From Pseudorhodobacter sp. PARRP1 (GTDB taxonomy: Bacteria; Pseudomonadota; Alphaproteobacteria; Rhodobacterales; Rhodobacteraceae): 64,000 bases of DNA. The position numbers were made by a program, and so were the translations under genes. The notes beneath the pieces were generated by a model. It was not told the DNA's origin. It searched no databases and saw only the letters and a program-made list of their open reading frames with translations. The DNA lies in contig NKIU01000002.1 in the NCBI GenBank assembly GCA_002256245.1, forward strand, positions 558,001 to 622,000, given 5' to 3'. Shown piece by piece: positions 27,431-37,523 of the stretch (the stretch's first letter is position 1; the number at the start of each line of letters is the position of its first letter).

Positions 27431-28662
27431 GCGAAGAACGCTTTGAGGGCAGTTTTACCCAGCAAGAGCCGATCCCCGAGGCGGGAATAGAGGCCGCGAT
27501 TGCCGTGCTGCGGCATGGGCGTTTGCACCGCTATAACACGGTGGCAGGCGAGATCGCCGAGGCAGCCCTGCTCGAGGAAGAATTCGCCAGCCTGATCGGG
27601 GCGAAATACTGTCTTGCGGTGGCCTCGGGCGGCTATGCTTTGGGCTGCGCCTTGCGGGCCGTGGGGGTGGTTGCGGGCGATGCCGTGCTTACCAATGCGT
27701 TCACGCTGGCCCCGGTGCCGGGGGCGATTGCCAGTGTGGGCGCGCGTCCGGTGTTTGTGGAAGTGACCGAAGCCTTGGTGCTGGATTTTGCCGATCTTGA
27801 GGCGAAGGCGCGGGCAACTGGGGCCCGCGTGCTGATGCTGTCGCATATGCGCGGCCATCTGTGCGATATGGAGGCGCTGGTGGCTTTGTGCGCGCGGCTG
27901 GGCGTGCAGATCATCGAGGATTGCGCGCATACGATGGGGGCTGCGTGGAACGGCGTGCCGTCCGGGCGGCATGGCGTGGTGGGTTGCTATTCGATGCAGA
28001 CCTACAAGCACATCAATTCGGGCGAGGGCGGATTTCTGATCTCGGATGATGCAGGCGTGATGGCGCGGGCGGTGCTTTTGTCGGGGTCGTATATGCTTTA
28101 CGCCCGTCACCGCGCGGCGCCGCCGCCCGAGGCGTTTGAGGATGTGCGGATGGTGACGCCCAACGTCTCGGGGCGGATGGACAATCTGCGCGCGGCGATC
28201 CTGCGGCCGCAACTGGCGCTGATCCCCGACCGGGTGGTGCGCTGGGGCGCGCGCTACCGCGCGTTGGAGGCGGGCTTGCGTGGCGTGCCGGGGCTGACAC
28301 TGGTAGAGCGGCCCGAGGCGGAGACCTATGTCGGATCGTCGTTCCAGTTTTTGCTGCCCGATTGGTCGGCGGCGCGGATTGGGGCGTTTCTGGGCCGGGC
28401 CTTGGCGCGCGGGGTCGAGTTGAAATGGTTCGGCGCGGCGGACCCGGTGGCGTTTACCTCGCGCTATCAGCACTGGGGCTATGCCGCGCCGCAAAGCCTG
28501 CCGCAGACCGACCGGATTCTGGCCGGGGTGGTGGATATGCGGGTGCCACTGACGTTTTCGGTGGAAGATTGCGCGCAAGTCGCGCGGATCATCCGGGCCG
28601 AGGCGCTGATCGTGGGGCAGGGCCCAGAGCCAGAGGCGGTGGCGTTGCCGGTTATTCAGTAG
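27427..28662 (+). CDS. DegT/DnrJ/EryC1/StrS family PLP-dependent aminotransferase
   Basis: EFASLIGAKYCLAVASGGYALGCALRAVGV...IIEDCAHTMGAAWNG...YSMQTYKHINSGEGGFLISDD with PLP Lys; 4-bp overlap with MFS gene. Confidence 0.9.
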   Translation: MSEERFEGSFTQQEPIPEAGIEAAIAVLRHGRLHRYNTVAGEIAEAALLEEEFASLIGAKYCLAVASGGYALGCALRAVGVVAGDAVLTNAFTLAPVPGAIASVGARPVFVEVTEALVLDFADLEAKARATGARVLMLSHMRGHLCDMEALVALCARLGVQIIEDCAHTMGAAWNGVPSGRHGVVGCYSMQTYKHINSGEGGFLISDDAGVMARAVLLSGSYMLYARHRAAPPPEAFEDVRMVTPNVSGRMDNLRAAILRPQLALIPDRVVRWGARYRALEAGLRGVPGLTLVERPEAETYVGSSFQFLLPDWSAARIGAFLGRALARGVELKWFGAADPVAFTSRYQHWGYAAPQSLPQTDRILAGVVDMRVPLTFSVEDCAQVARIIRAEALIVGQGPEPEAVALPVIQ

Positions 28663-28686
28663 CCGTCGCTTGGGCGTCGGGCGCGC

Positions 28687-28760
28687 TTGGGGGTTTCACA
28701 CCCCCAGCGGGTTTGTGCCAAACCCGCTCCCCCGTGGGATATTTTTGAACAGATGAAAAA
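28687..28760 (+). repeat. Dispersed intergenic repeat, mosaic copy
   Basis: GGGGGTTTCACACCCCC + AGCGGGTTTGTGCCAAACCCGCT hairpins, then CCCCCGTGGGATATTTTTGAACAGATGAAAAA. Confidence 0.75.
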
Positions 28761-28893
28761 TTTTAGACAAGTTTTAGCGGATTTCTGCGGCTTGGCGGGA
28801 TGGCGCGCGCGGTGTGCGGCGGACTTTGAGAAATCAAAGCGGGTGTGTTAGCCTGTCGGCATTTAAGGCGACACTTTCATTTTGGAGACAGTC

Positions 28894-29853
28894 ATGGGTT
28901 TGCAGGCGCAGCTTTATCCGTTTCAGTATGTCAATCAGCTTCGGTCTTTGGTTATTCCGGGCTATACGGGCTACCCTGGTGGGGTGGTGGCGATCACGCG
29001 GTATGTTTCGGCCAATACGATGTTTGGCGGGGCCAACCTTGCCTCGGTGCTGCGGCAGGCTTTGGCGCAGGCGGGGACGGCGGCGGATCGCAGCACGTTG
29101 GCGGGGGCGGGGGTTGCCCGGGTGTTTACCGGGCAGGGGATGCCGGAGGATTTCATCACCGTTCTCAGCATGGTGGACAGGCTTGCGGGGCCGTTGGCCA
29201 AGAATGCGACGCTGGCGCCGTTTTTCAAGCAGACCGATTATCTGCAGGCCATGCTGGATGCGTCGGTTCTGGGGCAGGATTGTATCGGCTTTGTCGGCAC
29301 GTATCTGGCGACGGCGGGGATCGAGCAAAGCTATGTCGGGCGCAGGCCGCTGGATTACGCCGCCCGCTTCAAGCCTGTGGGCAAGCTGGCGGATGTCGAT
29401 GTGGGCTCTGTGTTGATGCTGACCAGTGGGATGCATATCCAGATCGTCGATTGGGTCTGGGAGCGATCCGAGCGGCAGTTGGTGATCGACATTTGTCAGG
29501 CGTCCAGCATGAAGGATCACGACGATTCCAAGGGGCCGCAATGCAATGCGCGGGTGACGTTGACGGCAGGGGGCGGGGATTTTCTGCCGATCGAGAAATT
29601 CCGCGCGGCCAAAGACAGCAAATCGCAATGGGCGGCCTATCAGGAGGCGGCCACTGCCGCAAAGACCCCTGCGACGGACAACGGCTATGAGATGTATCTG
29701 CGCAAGCAGATGACCCAGCATGGCATTGCCACCGGCTATCTCAGTGGTGCGATCTTTCAGCTTTCGGGGGGTGGCACACCGGGCAATCCGGTGGGCGGGT
29801 CGGTTTATGCGGGCACCTTGCCGGGGCTGACGATGGCCGCGTCCCTGGCTTAG
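28894..29853 (+). CDS. Hypothetical protein with NlpC/P60-like Cys/His arrangement
   Basis: DCIGFVGTYLA ... LADVDVGSVLMLTSGMHIQIVDWV resembles DCSGFV...GDLVFF..HVGIYV of NlpC/P60; family assignment is inference. Confidence 0.6.
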   Translation: MGLQAQLYPFQYVNQLRSLVIPGYTGYPGGVVAITRYVSANTMFGGANLASVLRQALAQAGTAADRSTLAGAGVARVFTGQGMPEDFITVLSMVDRLAGPLAKNATLAPFFKQTDYLQAMLDASVLGQDCIGFVGTYLATAGIEQSYVGRRPLDYAARFKPVGKLADVDVGSVLMLTSGMHIQIVDWVWERSERQLVIDICQASSMKDHDDSKGPQCNARVTLTAGGGDFLPIEKFRAAKDSKSQWAAYQEAATAAKTPATDNGYEMYLRKQMTQHGIATGYLSGAIFQLSGGGTPGNPVGGSVYAGTLPGLTMAASLA

Positions 29854-29901
29854 GGTTTTGCTGGGGCTTAGGGTTTTGCCGGGGCTTAGGGTTTTGCCGG
29901 A
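29848..29901. repeat. 18-bp tandem repeat, 3 copies, spanning convergent stop codons
   Basis: GCTTAGGGTTTTGCTGGG / GCTTAGGGTTTTGCCGGG / GCTTAGGGTTTTGCCGGA. Confidence 0.92.
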
Positions 29902-30341
29902 TTATACAGCGGCACCGTCGAGATCGACATCTTGGCCGAGCCGTCGGTAAGTTCGGTCGCATGGGTGAGATAGACCAGCACCTGGTTTTTCTGATCAAAA
30001 ATCCGGGTGACGTTCAGCGATTTGAACACCAGAGAGCGGCCTTCGCTGAACACCTCCTCGCCCGCTTCCGAGGTGTCAATGTCACCAAGGCTGATCGGCC
30101 CGGTTTGACGGCAGGCGATTGAGGCGTTGGAGGGGTCTTCGAACCAGTTGCCCTTTGACAGCCGGTCCCACATCGAGCGCTCAAAATAGCTGATGTGGCA
30201 GGTGACGCCCTGCACCTTGGGGTCGGGGATGGCCTCGATGATGATGTCATTGCCGACCCAATCGACGCCGACTCGGCCCACTTCTTCGGCCTGTGCGGCC
30301 AGCGGCATCAGGGCAAGGGCAAGCGTGGCAAACAGGCGCAT
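29886..30341 (-). CDS. creA: CreA family protein
   Basis: EEVGRVGVDWVGNDIIIEAIPDPKVQGVTCHISYFERSMWDRLSKGNWFEDPSNASIACRQTGPISLG. Confidence 0.92.
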   Translation of the reverse strand: MRLFATLALALMPLAAQAEEVGRVGVDWVGNDIIIEAIPDPKVQGVTCHISYFERSMWDRLSKGNWFEDPSNASIACRQTGPISLGDIDTSEAGEEVFSEGRSLVFKSLNVTRIFDQKNQVLVYLTHATELTDGSAKMSISTVPLYNPAKP

Positions 30342-30612
30342 GATAAGACTTTCCGACGGGGCTTTGCAGCGTTTTCTGCCTGTTAGATGGGCAGTTTGCT
30401 GCGTTTGCACAAGTGGGCGGATCTTTGGGTAATTCCTTAGTGAAACACTAGGTAATTAAACCGCAAATACCAAGGGCTTAGCAGCTGGTTGCGGCATCTT
30501 TTCCTGCGGGCTTTGGTTGACCCCGCCGAGGGGCCGGAGTAAACGGATGGCCAAGAGTGACGTGGGCCAAAGCGCTTGCGGCGCGTATCTGCCAGCAGAA
30601 GGAGCGCTTCGC

Positions 30613-31502
<890 letters not shown>

Positions 31503-31511
31503 GGGGGCGAT

Positions 31512-32108
31512 ATGGCTGATTTGATGCAACTCGCCGCGTATCTGACGGAAAAGCGCCCGGATGCGGTGCTGGCGACGGAACTGGCGTTTGGCGAATTGAA
31601 CGTGACGGTGGCGCTGCCCGCGCTGGTGTCGTTTATAGGTTTTCTGACCGTTGATCCGGCCTGCAAGTTTTCTTCGCTGGTCGATATCACCGCCGTTGAT
31701 CACCCCGAACGGGCAGAGCGGTTTGACGTGGTTTACCACTTCCTGTCGATGTACACCAACGCCCGCATCCGGCTGAAGGTCGCGGTCGGCGAGGATGACA
31801 TGGTGCCGTCGATCCATCTGATCCACCCCTCGGCCAACTGGTTTGAGCGGGAGGTGTTCGATATGTTCGGCATCCTGTTCTCGGGCCACCCCGACCTGCG
31901 GCGGATTTTGACGGATTACGGTTTCCGCGGCCATCCTTTGCGCAAGGATTTCCCGACCACCGGCTACACCGAAGTGCGCTATGACGAGGCGCAAAAGCGG
32001 GTCGTGTATGAGCCTGTCAGTCTGGTGCAGGAATACCGTCAATTTGATTTCATGAGCCCGTGGGAGAGTGCGAAATACATCCTTCCCGGCGATGGGAAGA
32101 AGGCGTGA
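31512..32108 (+). CDS. nuoC: NADH-quinone oxidoreductase subunit C
   Basis: [50 protein letters not shown]. Confidence 0.97.
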   Translation: MADLMQLAAYLTEKRPDAVLATELAFGELNVTVALPALVSFIGFLTVDPACKFSSLVDITAVDHPERAERFDVVYHFLSMYTNARIRLKVAVGEDDMVPSIHLIHPSANWFEREVFDMFGILFSGHPDLRRILTDYGFRGHPLRKDFPTTGYTEVRYDEAQKRVVYEPVSLVQEYRQFDFMSPWESAKYILPGDGKKA

Positions 32109-32113
32109 ACGCG

Positions 32114-33352
32114 ATGATGGACGGCGATATCCGGCAGAACAGCTATGATGATGGCACCGCTGACACCCTGACGGGCGAGCAGCGCATCCGCAATTTCAAC
32201 ATCAACTTCGGCCCGCAACACCCTGCCGCGCATGGTGTTTTGCGTCTGGTGCTGGAGTTGGACGGCGAGATTGTTGAACGTTGCGATCCGCACATCGGCT
32301 TGCTGCACCGTGGCACCGAAAAGCTGATGGAAAGCCGGACCTATCTGCAAAACCTGCCGTATTTTGATCGGCTGGATTATGTGGCGCCGATGAATCAGGA
32401 ACATGCCTGGTGTCTGGCGATCGAGCGGTTGACGGGCACTGCGGTGCCGCGCCGCGCCAGCCTGATCCGGGTGCTTTATTCGGAAATCGGCCGGATTTTG
32501 AACCACTTGCTGAACACCACCACGCAAGCGATGGACGTGGGCGCGCTGACGCCGCCGCTGTGGGGCTTTGAAGAGCGTGAAAAGCTGATGGTGTTCTACG
32601 AGCGGGCTTGCGGTGCGCGTCTGCACGCCGCCTATTTCCGCCCCGGTGGTGTGCATCAAGACCTGACGCCCGACCTGATCAACGACATCGAGGCTTGGAC
32701 CGAGACCTTCCCGAAGGTGCTCGACGATCTGCACGGCCTTCTGACCGAAAACCGCATCTTCAAGCAGCGCAATGCCGATATTGGCGTGGTGACGGAAGAC
32801 GATATCCAGAAATACGGCTTCTCGGGCGTGATGGTGCGCGGATCGGGTCTGGCGTGGGATTTGCGCCGCTCGCAACCCTATGAATGCTATGACGAATTCG
32901 AGTTCAAGGTGCCGGTCGGCAAGAACGGCGATTGCTATGATCGCTATCTGTGCCGGATGGAGGAGATGACGCAATCCATCCACATCATCCGCCAGTGCAT
33001 CACCAAACTGCGCGCCGAACCGGGTGAGGTTCTGTCGCGTGGCAAGATCACCCCGCCGAAACGTGGCGAGATGAAAACCTCGATGGAGGCTTTGATCCAC
33101 CACTTCAAACTTTACACCGAGGGCTTCCACGTGCCCGCGGGTGAGGTTTACGCGGCGGTGGAAGCGCCGAAGGGCGAGTTTGGCGTGTATCTGAAGGCCG
33201 ATGGCTCTAACAAGCCCTACCGCGCCAAAATCCGCGCGCCGGGTTTCCTGCATTTGCAGGCGATGGATTACATCTGCAAGGGCCACCAGTTGGCCGACGT
33301 TTCTGCAATCATCGGCACGATGGATATCGTGTTCGGGGAGGTTGACCGCTAA
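32114..33352 (+). CDS. nuoD: NADH-quinone oxidoreductase subunit D
   Basis: [53 protein letters not shown]. Confidence 0.97.
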   Translation: MMDGDIRQNSYDDGTADTLTGEQRIRNFNINFGPQHPAAHGVLRLVLELDGEIVERCDPHIGLLHRGTEKLMESRTYLQNLPYFDRLDYVAPMNQEHAWCLAIERLTGTAVPRRASLIRVLYSEIGRILNHLLNTTTQAMDVGALTPPLWGFEEREKLMVFYERACGARLHAAYFRPGGVHQDLTPDLINDIEAWTETFPKVLDDLHGLLTENRIFKQRNADIGVVTEDDIQKYGFSGVMVRGSGLAWDLRRSQPYECYDEFEFKVPVGKNGDCYDRYLCRMEEMTQSIHIIRQCITKLRAEPGEVLSRGKITPPKRGEMKTSMEALIHHFKLYTEGFHVPAGEVYAAVEAPKGEFGVYLKADGSNKPYRAKIRAPGFLHLQAMDYICKGHQLADVSAIIGTMDIVFGEVDR

Positions 33353-34569
33353 TGCTGCGCCGTCTGCACAAAGAACAACCAAGCTCGTTTGAATTTACCC
33401 CGGCCAATATGGCTTGGGCGGAAGGGCAGATCGCGAAATATCCCGCTGGGCGGCAGGCTTCGGCGGTGATCCCGCTGCTGTGGCGCGCGCAGGAACAGCA
33501 CGGCTGGCTGACCCGTCCGGCGATTGAATATGTCGCCGATATGCTGGGCATGGCCTATATCCGGGCGCTGGAAGTCGCGACGTTCTACTTTATGTTCCAG
33601 TTGCAACCCGTTGGTTCTGTGGCACATATCCAGATTTGCGGCACCACGTCCTGCATGATCTGCGGCGCCGAGGAGTTGATCGCGGTTTGCCGCGAGCTGG
33701 TGGCCGACAAGGCGCATGCGCTTTCGGCGGATGGCAAGTTCAGCTGGGAAGAGGTTGAGTGCATGGGTGCCTGCGCCAATGCGCCGATGGCCCAGATCGG
33801 CAAGGACTATTACGAGGATTTGACGGCAGACAAGCTGCGTGCGCTGATCGGGCGCTTCAGCAACGGCGAAGTGCCGGTGCCGGGGCCGCAGAACGGGCGC
33901 TATGCGGCAGAGCCGTTGTCGGGCCTGACCTCGCTGAAAGCGCATGAGGCAGGGCGCAAGCAATATAACGCAAGCGCCCAGAATGCGGTGGATATTGGCG
34001 ACACGGTCAAGCGGATTGATGGCACCGAAGTGCCGCTGCTGACACCGTGGATTCCCAAGATCGTGGCGGCTGATCCGAAACTGGCGGCCATGCCCGAGGC
34101 GGTGACGCCTGCGGTTGGCGCTCCGGTGGAACCAAAGCCCGGTGCGGCGGCGGTGGCCGACAAGACGGGTGCGACCGTGCACGAGGCGCCTGCGATGTCG
34201 AAGGGCCGCCCGGTCGCCGATGGCAATGCGCCCGAGGCGACGCCGCTTGCGACGCCCGCCGCCAAATCGCCCGCTCCGATGGGCGAGAGCAAGCCTGCGG
34301 CCTTGGCTGCGCCGCGCGGTGGTGTGGCGGATGATCTGCAAAAGATCGAAGGCATCGGGCCGGTGCTGGAAAAGCTGTGTCACGGTTTGGGGATTTTCCA
34401 CTTTGACCAGATCGCGGCATTCGGGCCTGCCGAAATCGCCTGGATGGATGGCAACCTGAAGGGCTTCCGGGGCCGTGTGAGCCGCGATAAATGGGTGGCG
34501 CAGGCCAAGCTGATTGGTGAGATCGGGGTCGATGCCTTCCTGATCCGCGCCAAGACCAATGATTACTGA
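33352..34569 (+). CDS. nuoE: NADH-quinone oxidoreductase subunit E with long C-terminal extension
   Basis: Canonical [2Fe-2S] core [19 protein letters not shown]...[15 protein letters not shown], then Pro/Ala linker and HhH-like domain [22 protein letters not shown]. Confidence 0.95.
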   Translation: MLRRLHKEQPSSFEFTPANMAWAEGQIAKYPAGRQASAVIPLLWRAQEQHGWLTRPAIEYVADMLGMAYIRALEVATFYFMFQLQPVGSVAHIQICGTTSCMICGAEELIAVCRELVADKAHALSADGKFSWEEVECMGACANAPMAQIGKDYYEDLTADKLRALIGRFSNGEVPVPGPQNGRYAAEPLSGLTSLKAHEAGRKQYNASAQNAVDIGDTVKRIDGTEVPLLTPWIPKIVAADPKLAAMPEAVTPAVGAPVEPKPGAAAVADKTGATVHEAPAMSKGRPVADGNAPEATPLATPAAKSPAPMGESKPAALAAPRGGVADDLQKIEGIGPVLEKLCHGLGIFHFDQIAAFGPAEIAWMDGNLKGFRGRVSRDKWVAQAKLIGEIGVDAFLIRAKTNDY

Positions 34570-34577
34570 GGGTAGTG

Positions 34578-34844
34578 ATGGACCATTCACATGACCATGC
34601 AAGCGTTGATGGGCCTTGGGCTGGCGGCTGGCTTGTTGCTGTTCTGGCCGCTGTGATCGCGGCTGGTCTGGCGGCGTGGCTGGGCAATGTCGGCGGTTGG
34701 GGGCTGGTGATCGTGGGGCTGGTGGTGTTTGGCGTATATGCCGTGCTGCTTGGCAATGGTGGGGTAGAGTTGACCGTCACCGCTGACCACGGCCACGACG
34801 ATCACGGCCACGACGATCATGCTCACGGCCACGGGCATCACTGA
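34578..34844 (+). CDS. Small His-rich two-TM protein inside nuo cluster
   Basis: MDHSHDHASVDGPWAGG...TADHGHDDHGHDDHAHGHGHH. Confidence 0.75.
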   Translation: MDHSHDHASVDGPWAGGWLVAVLAAVIAAGLAAWLGNVGGWGLVIVGLVVFGVYAVLLGNGGVELTVTADHGHDDHGHDDHAHGHGHH

Positions 34845-34851
34845 GGCGAAG

Positions 34852-35073
34852 ATGACAGATCCCGATCCGAAAGAGGCACGACTTGCGCGACAAACCAGGC
34901 TGGTGGCTTTGGTGATCGCAGGGACGATGCTGCTTTGGTTGGGGGGCCAGCAGATTGGCGCGGAACTGGGCTTGCCGCTCAAGTATGCGCTGCTGATCGA
35001 TCTGGCGGCTTTGGCGGGGTTCATCTGGGCCATGGCTGTGACGTATCAAATTTGGCGCGCGCGCCGCACGTAA
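34852..35073 (+). CDS. DUF5337-like small membrane protein inside nuo cluster
   Basis: [61 protein letters not shown]. Confidence 0.75.
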   Translation: MTDPDPKEARLARQTRLVALVIAGTMLLWLGGQQIGAELGLPLKYALLIDLAALAGFIWAMAVTYQIWRARRT

Positions 35074-35086
35074 GGAAGGGGCAAAC

Positions 35087-36382
35087 ATGCTCGACGATAA
35101 AGACCGCATCTTTACCAACCTTTACGGGATGCACGACCGTTCCTTGGCGGGTGCACGGGCGCGGGGCCATTGGGATGGCACGGCGGAAATCATCGCGCGC
35201 GGCAAGGACAAGATTGTCGAGCAGATGAAGGCCAGCGGTTTGCGCGGGCGCGGTGGGGCAGGGTTCCCGACGGGTCTGAAATGGTCGTTCATGCCCAAGC
35301 AATCGGATGGGCGGCCCAGCTATCTGGTGATCAACGCCGACGAGTCCGAACCCGGCACCTGTAAAGACCGCGAGATCATGCGGCACGATCCCCACGCGCT
35401 CATCGAGGGCGCGCTGATTGCGTCTTGCGCGATGGGGGCGAATGCCTGCTACATCTATATTCGCGGCGAGTATATCCGCGAGCGTGAGGCTTTGCAGGCG
35501 GCGCTGGACGAATGCTATGACGCGGGCCTGTTGGGCAAGAATGCCGCCAAATCCGGTTGGGATTTTGACTGCTATCTGCACCACGGCGCGGGGGCCTATA
35601 TCTGCGGCGAAGAAACCGCACTGCTGGAAAGCCTTGAGGGCAAGAAGGGCATGCCGCGGATGAAGCCGCCGTTCCCGGCAGGCAGCGGCCTCTATGGCTG
35701 CCCGACCACCGTGAACAACGTCGAATCCATTGCCGTTGTGCCGACGATCCTGCGGCGCGGGCCGGAATGGTTTGCCGGTTTTGGCCGCCCGAATAACGCG
35801 GGCACCAAACTGTTTGGCATCTCGGGCCACGTGAACAACCCGTGCGTGGTTGAAGAGGCGATGTCGATCACCCTGCGCGAGTTGCTGGATGTGCATTGCG
35901 GTGGCGTGCGCGGTGGTTGGAAAAACATCAAGGCGGTGATCCCCGGCGGGTCGTCGGTGCCGATGCTGAACGCGGCGCAGTGCGAAGACGCGATCATGGA
36001 TTTCGACTGGCTGCGCGAGCAGCGCTCAGGGTTAGGCACGGCGGCGGTGATCGTGATGGATCAATCGACGGATGTGATCAAGGCGATCTGGCGGCTGTCG
36101 AAGTTCTACAAGCACGAATCCTGCGGCCAATGCACGCCCTGCCGTGAAGGCACCGGCTGGATGATGCGGGTGATGGACCGCTTGGTGCGCGGCGAGGCCG
36201 AGGTTGAGGAAATCGACATGTTGCTGTCGGTGACCAAGCAGGTTGAAGGCCACACCATCTGCGCCTTGGGCGATGCGGCGGCTTGGCCCATTCAGGGCCT
36301 CGTGCGGCATTTCCGTGACGAGATCGAGGATCGCATCAAGGCCAAGCGCACCGGGCGCATGGGCGCGATGGCGGCGGAGTAA
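35087..36382 (+). CDS. nuoF: NADH-quinone oxidoreductase subunit F
   Basis: [20 protein letters not shown]...[25 protein letters not shown]...[16 protein letters not shown]. Confidence 0.98.
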   Translation: MLDDKDRIFTNLYGMHDRSLAGARARGHWDGTAEIIARGKDKIVEQMKASGLRGRGGAGFPTGLKWSFMPKQSDGRPSYLVINADESEPGTCKDREIMRHDPHALIEGALIASCAMGANACYIYIRGEYIREREALQAALDECYDAGLLGKNAAKSGWDFDCYLHHGAGAYICGEETALLESLEGKKGMPRMKPPFPAGSGLYGCPTTVNNVESIAVVPTILRRGPEWFAGFGRPNNAGTKLFGISGHVNNPCVVEEAMSITLRELLDVHCGGVRGGWKNIKAVIPGGSSVPMLNAAQCEDAIMDFDWLREQRSGLGTAAVIVMDQSTDVIKAIWRLSKFYKHESCGQCTPCREGTGWMMRVMDRLVRGEAEVEEIDMLLSVTKQVEGHTICALGDAAAWPIQGLVRHFRDEIEDRIKAKRTGRMGAMAAE

Positions 36383-36385
36383 GCG

Positions 36386-36697
36386 ATGCGCTTGGTTCTG
36401 ACAGCTTTGATCGGTCTGGCTTTCACCCCGCAAGTTGCGGCGGCGGAAGCCTATGCGGGCCTGATCATTCCGGCAGAACACAAGGGGATCAAATACAAGG
36501 TTGAACTGACGGCGGACGACAAGGCTGGCCCCTACGATGTGCGGGTGTGGCGGATCGACGGCGGCTCGATGTCGTATGAGCGCAAGATCGGTGTGGGATT
36601 GCTGAAGGACGCCTGCGCGTCCGAGGGCTATGCGGTGGCCAACACCAAATCCAAGTTGGTCAAAGGGCAGTTGGTGTTTGTCGGGGGCTGCGTATGA
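36386..36697 (+). CDS. Hypothetical exported protein inside nuo cluster
   Basis: Signal peptide MRLVLTALIGLAFTPQVAAA; ends LVFVGGCV. Confidence 0.7.
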   Translation: MRLVLTALIGLAFTPQVAAAEAYAGLIIPAEHKGIKYKVELTADDKAGPYDVRVWRIDGGSMSYERKIGVGLLKDACASEGYAVANTKSKLVKGQLVFVGGCV

Positions 36698-37011
36698 TGC
36701 GGGCGGTGGCCTTGATCAGCGTGGCGGGCCTGAGTGCTTGCGTTGGTGCGCAGCGCCCGATGGCGCTGGCCGAAAGCGGCCCGGTGGCGGTTGATCTGGC
36801 GGGGCGGTCCTATATCGCCGATCTGCAACCCAGCGAGGCTGGCCCGGTCTTGGCAATAACCCGCGACGGCGCGGCCTTTGGAAATGACGAGGGCCTTGAG
36901 GCCAAGCGCGCGGCTGAGGCGTTTTGCGGCTCGCGCGGCGCTGCGGTCAACCGCGCGGCTTATGGCCATTACGCGGGCGGCGCGTGGCTGTTCAAAGGGG
37001 GCTGCGCATGA
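36694..37011 (+). CDS. Hypothetical lipoprotein inside nuo cluster
   Basis: ALISVAGLSACVG lipobox; 4-bp overlap with the previous ORF; ends WLFKGGCA. Confidence 0.7.
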   Translation: MMRAVALISVAGLSACVGAQRPMALAESGPVAVDLAGRSYIADLQPSEAGPVLAITRDGAAFGNDEGLEAKRAAEAFCGSRGAAVNRAAYGHYAGGAWLFKGGCA

Positions 37012-37118
37012 CCCCGGCGGCTTTGATGGGCGATAACCTGCACAAGACACGGTCTTGTCATGGGATATCAGCGGCTTCGCGCGATATGGTCCGGGCTGTA
37101 AAAGCCAAGGAGGCCAAA

Positions 37119-37523
37119 ATGTCGAAGTTTATCGCTGCTGCTGTGCTGGCACTGTGTGTCGCAACCCCGGCGTTGGCGCTGGAGCCGCTTAATCAGGAAA
37201 AACACATCAACGACTCGCTGATCGCGGGGCAGGCGGGGGATATCCTGCGCAAGACCTGCCCGTCGATCTCGGCCAAGATGTTCACCGTGCTGGGCAAGCT
37301 GAACGCGCTGGAAGATTACGCGCGCGAAAAGGGCTATTCCGAGGATGAGGTGAAGGCGTTCCTGAAGGACAAGACCGAGAAAAAGCGCATCAAGGCAGCC
37401 GCCAAGGATTATCTGAAAGCGGCGGGTGCGGTTGAAGGCGATGTCGAAAGCTACTGCAAGGTGGGCCGGGATGAGATCGCCAAGGGCACTTTGGCGGGCA
37501 GCCTGTTGAGGTCGTACAAATGA
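37119..37523 (+). CDS. DUF5333-like exported protein inside nuo cluster
   Basis: MSKFIAAAVLALCVATPALALEPLNQEKHINDSLIAGQAGDILRKTCPSISAKM; AAGGAGG SD. Confidence 0.75.
   Translation: MSKFIAAAVLALCVATPALALEPLNQEKHINDSLIAGQAGDILRKTCPSISAKMFTVLGKLNALEDYAREKGYSEDEVKAFLKDKTEKKRIKAAAKDYLKAAGAVEGDVESYCKVGRDEIAKGTLAGSLLRSYK

Noticed and set aside
28824-28839. FnrL/FNR box
   Set aside because: TTGA and TCAA are separated by 4 nt rather than 6, so it does not match the FNR consensus spacing.
29848-29901. Telomere-like repeats (TTAGGG)
   Set aside because: Only three 18-bp units in an internal chromosomal context between two normal genes; resemblance is coincidental.
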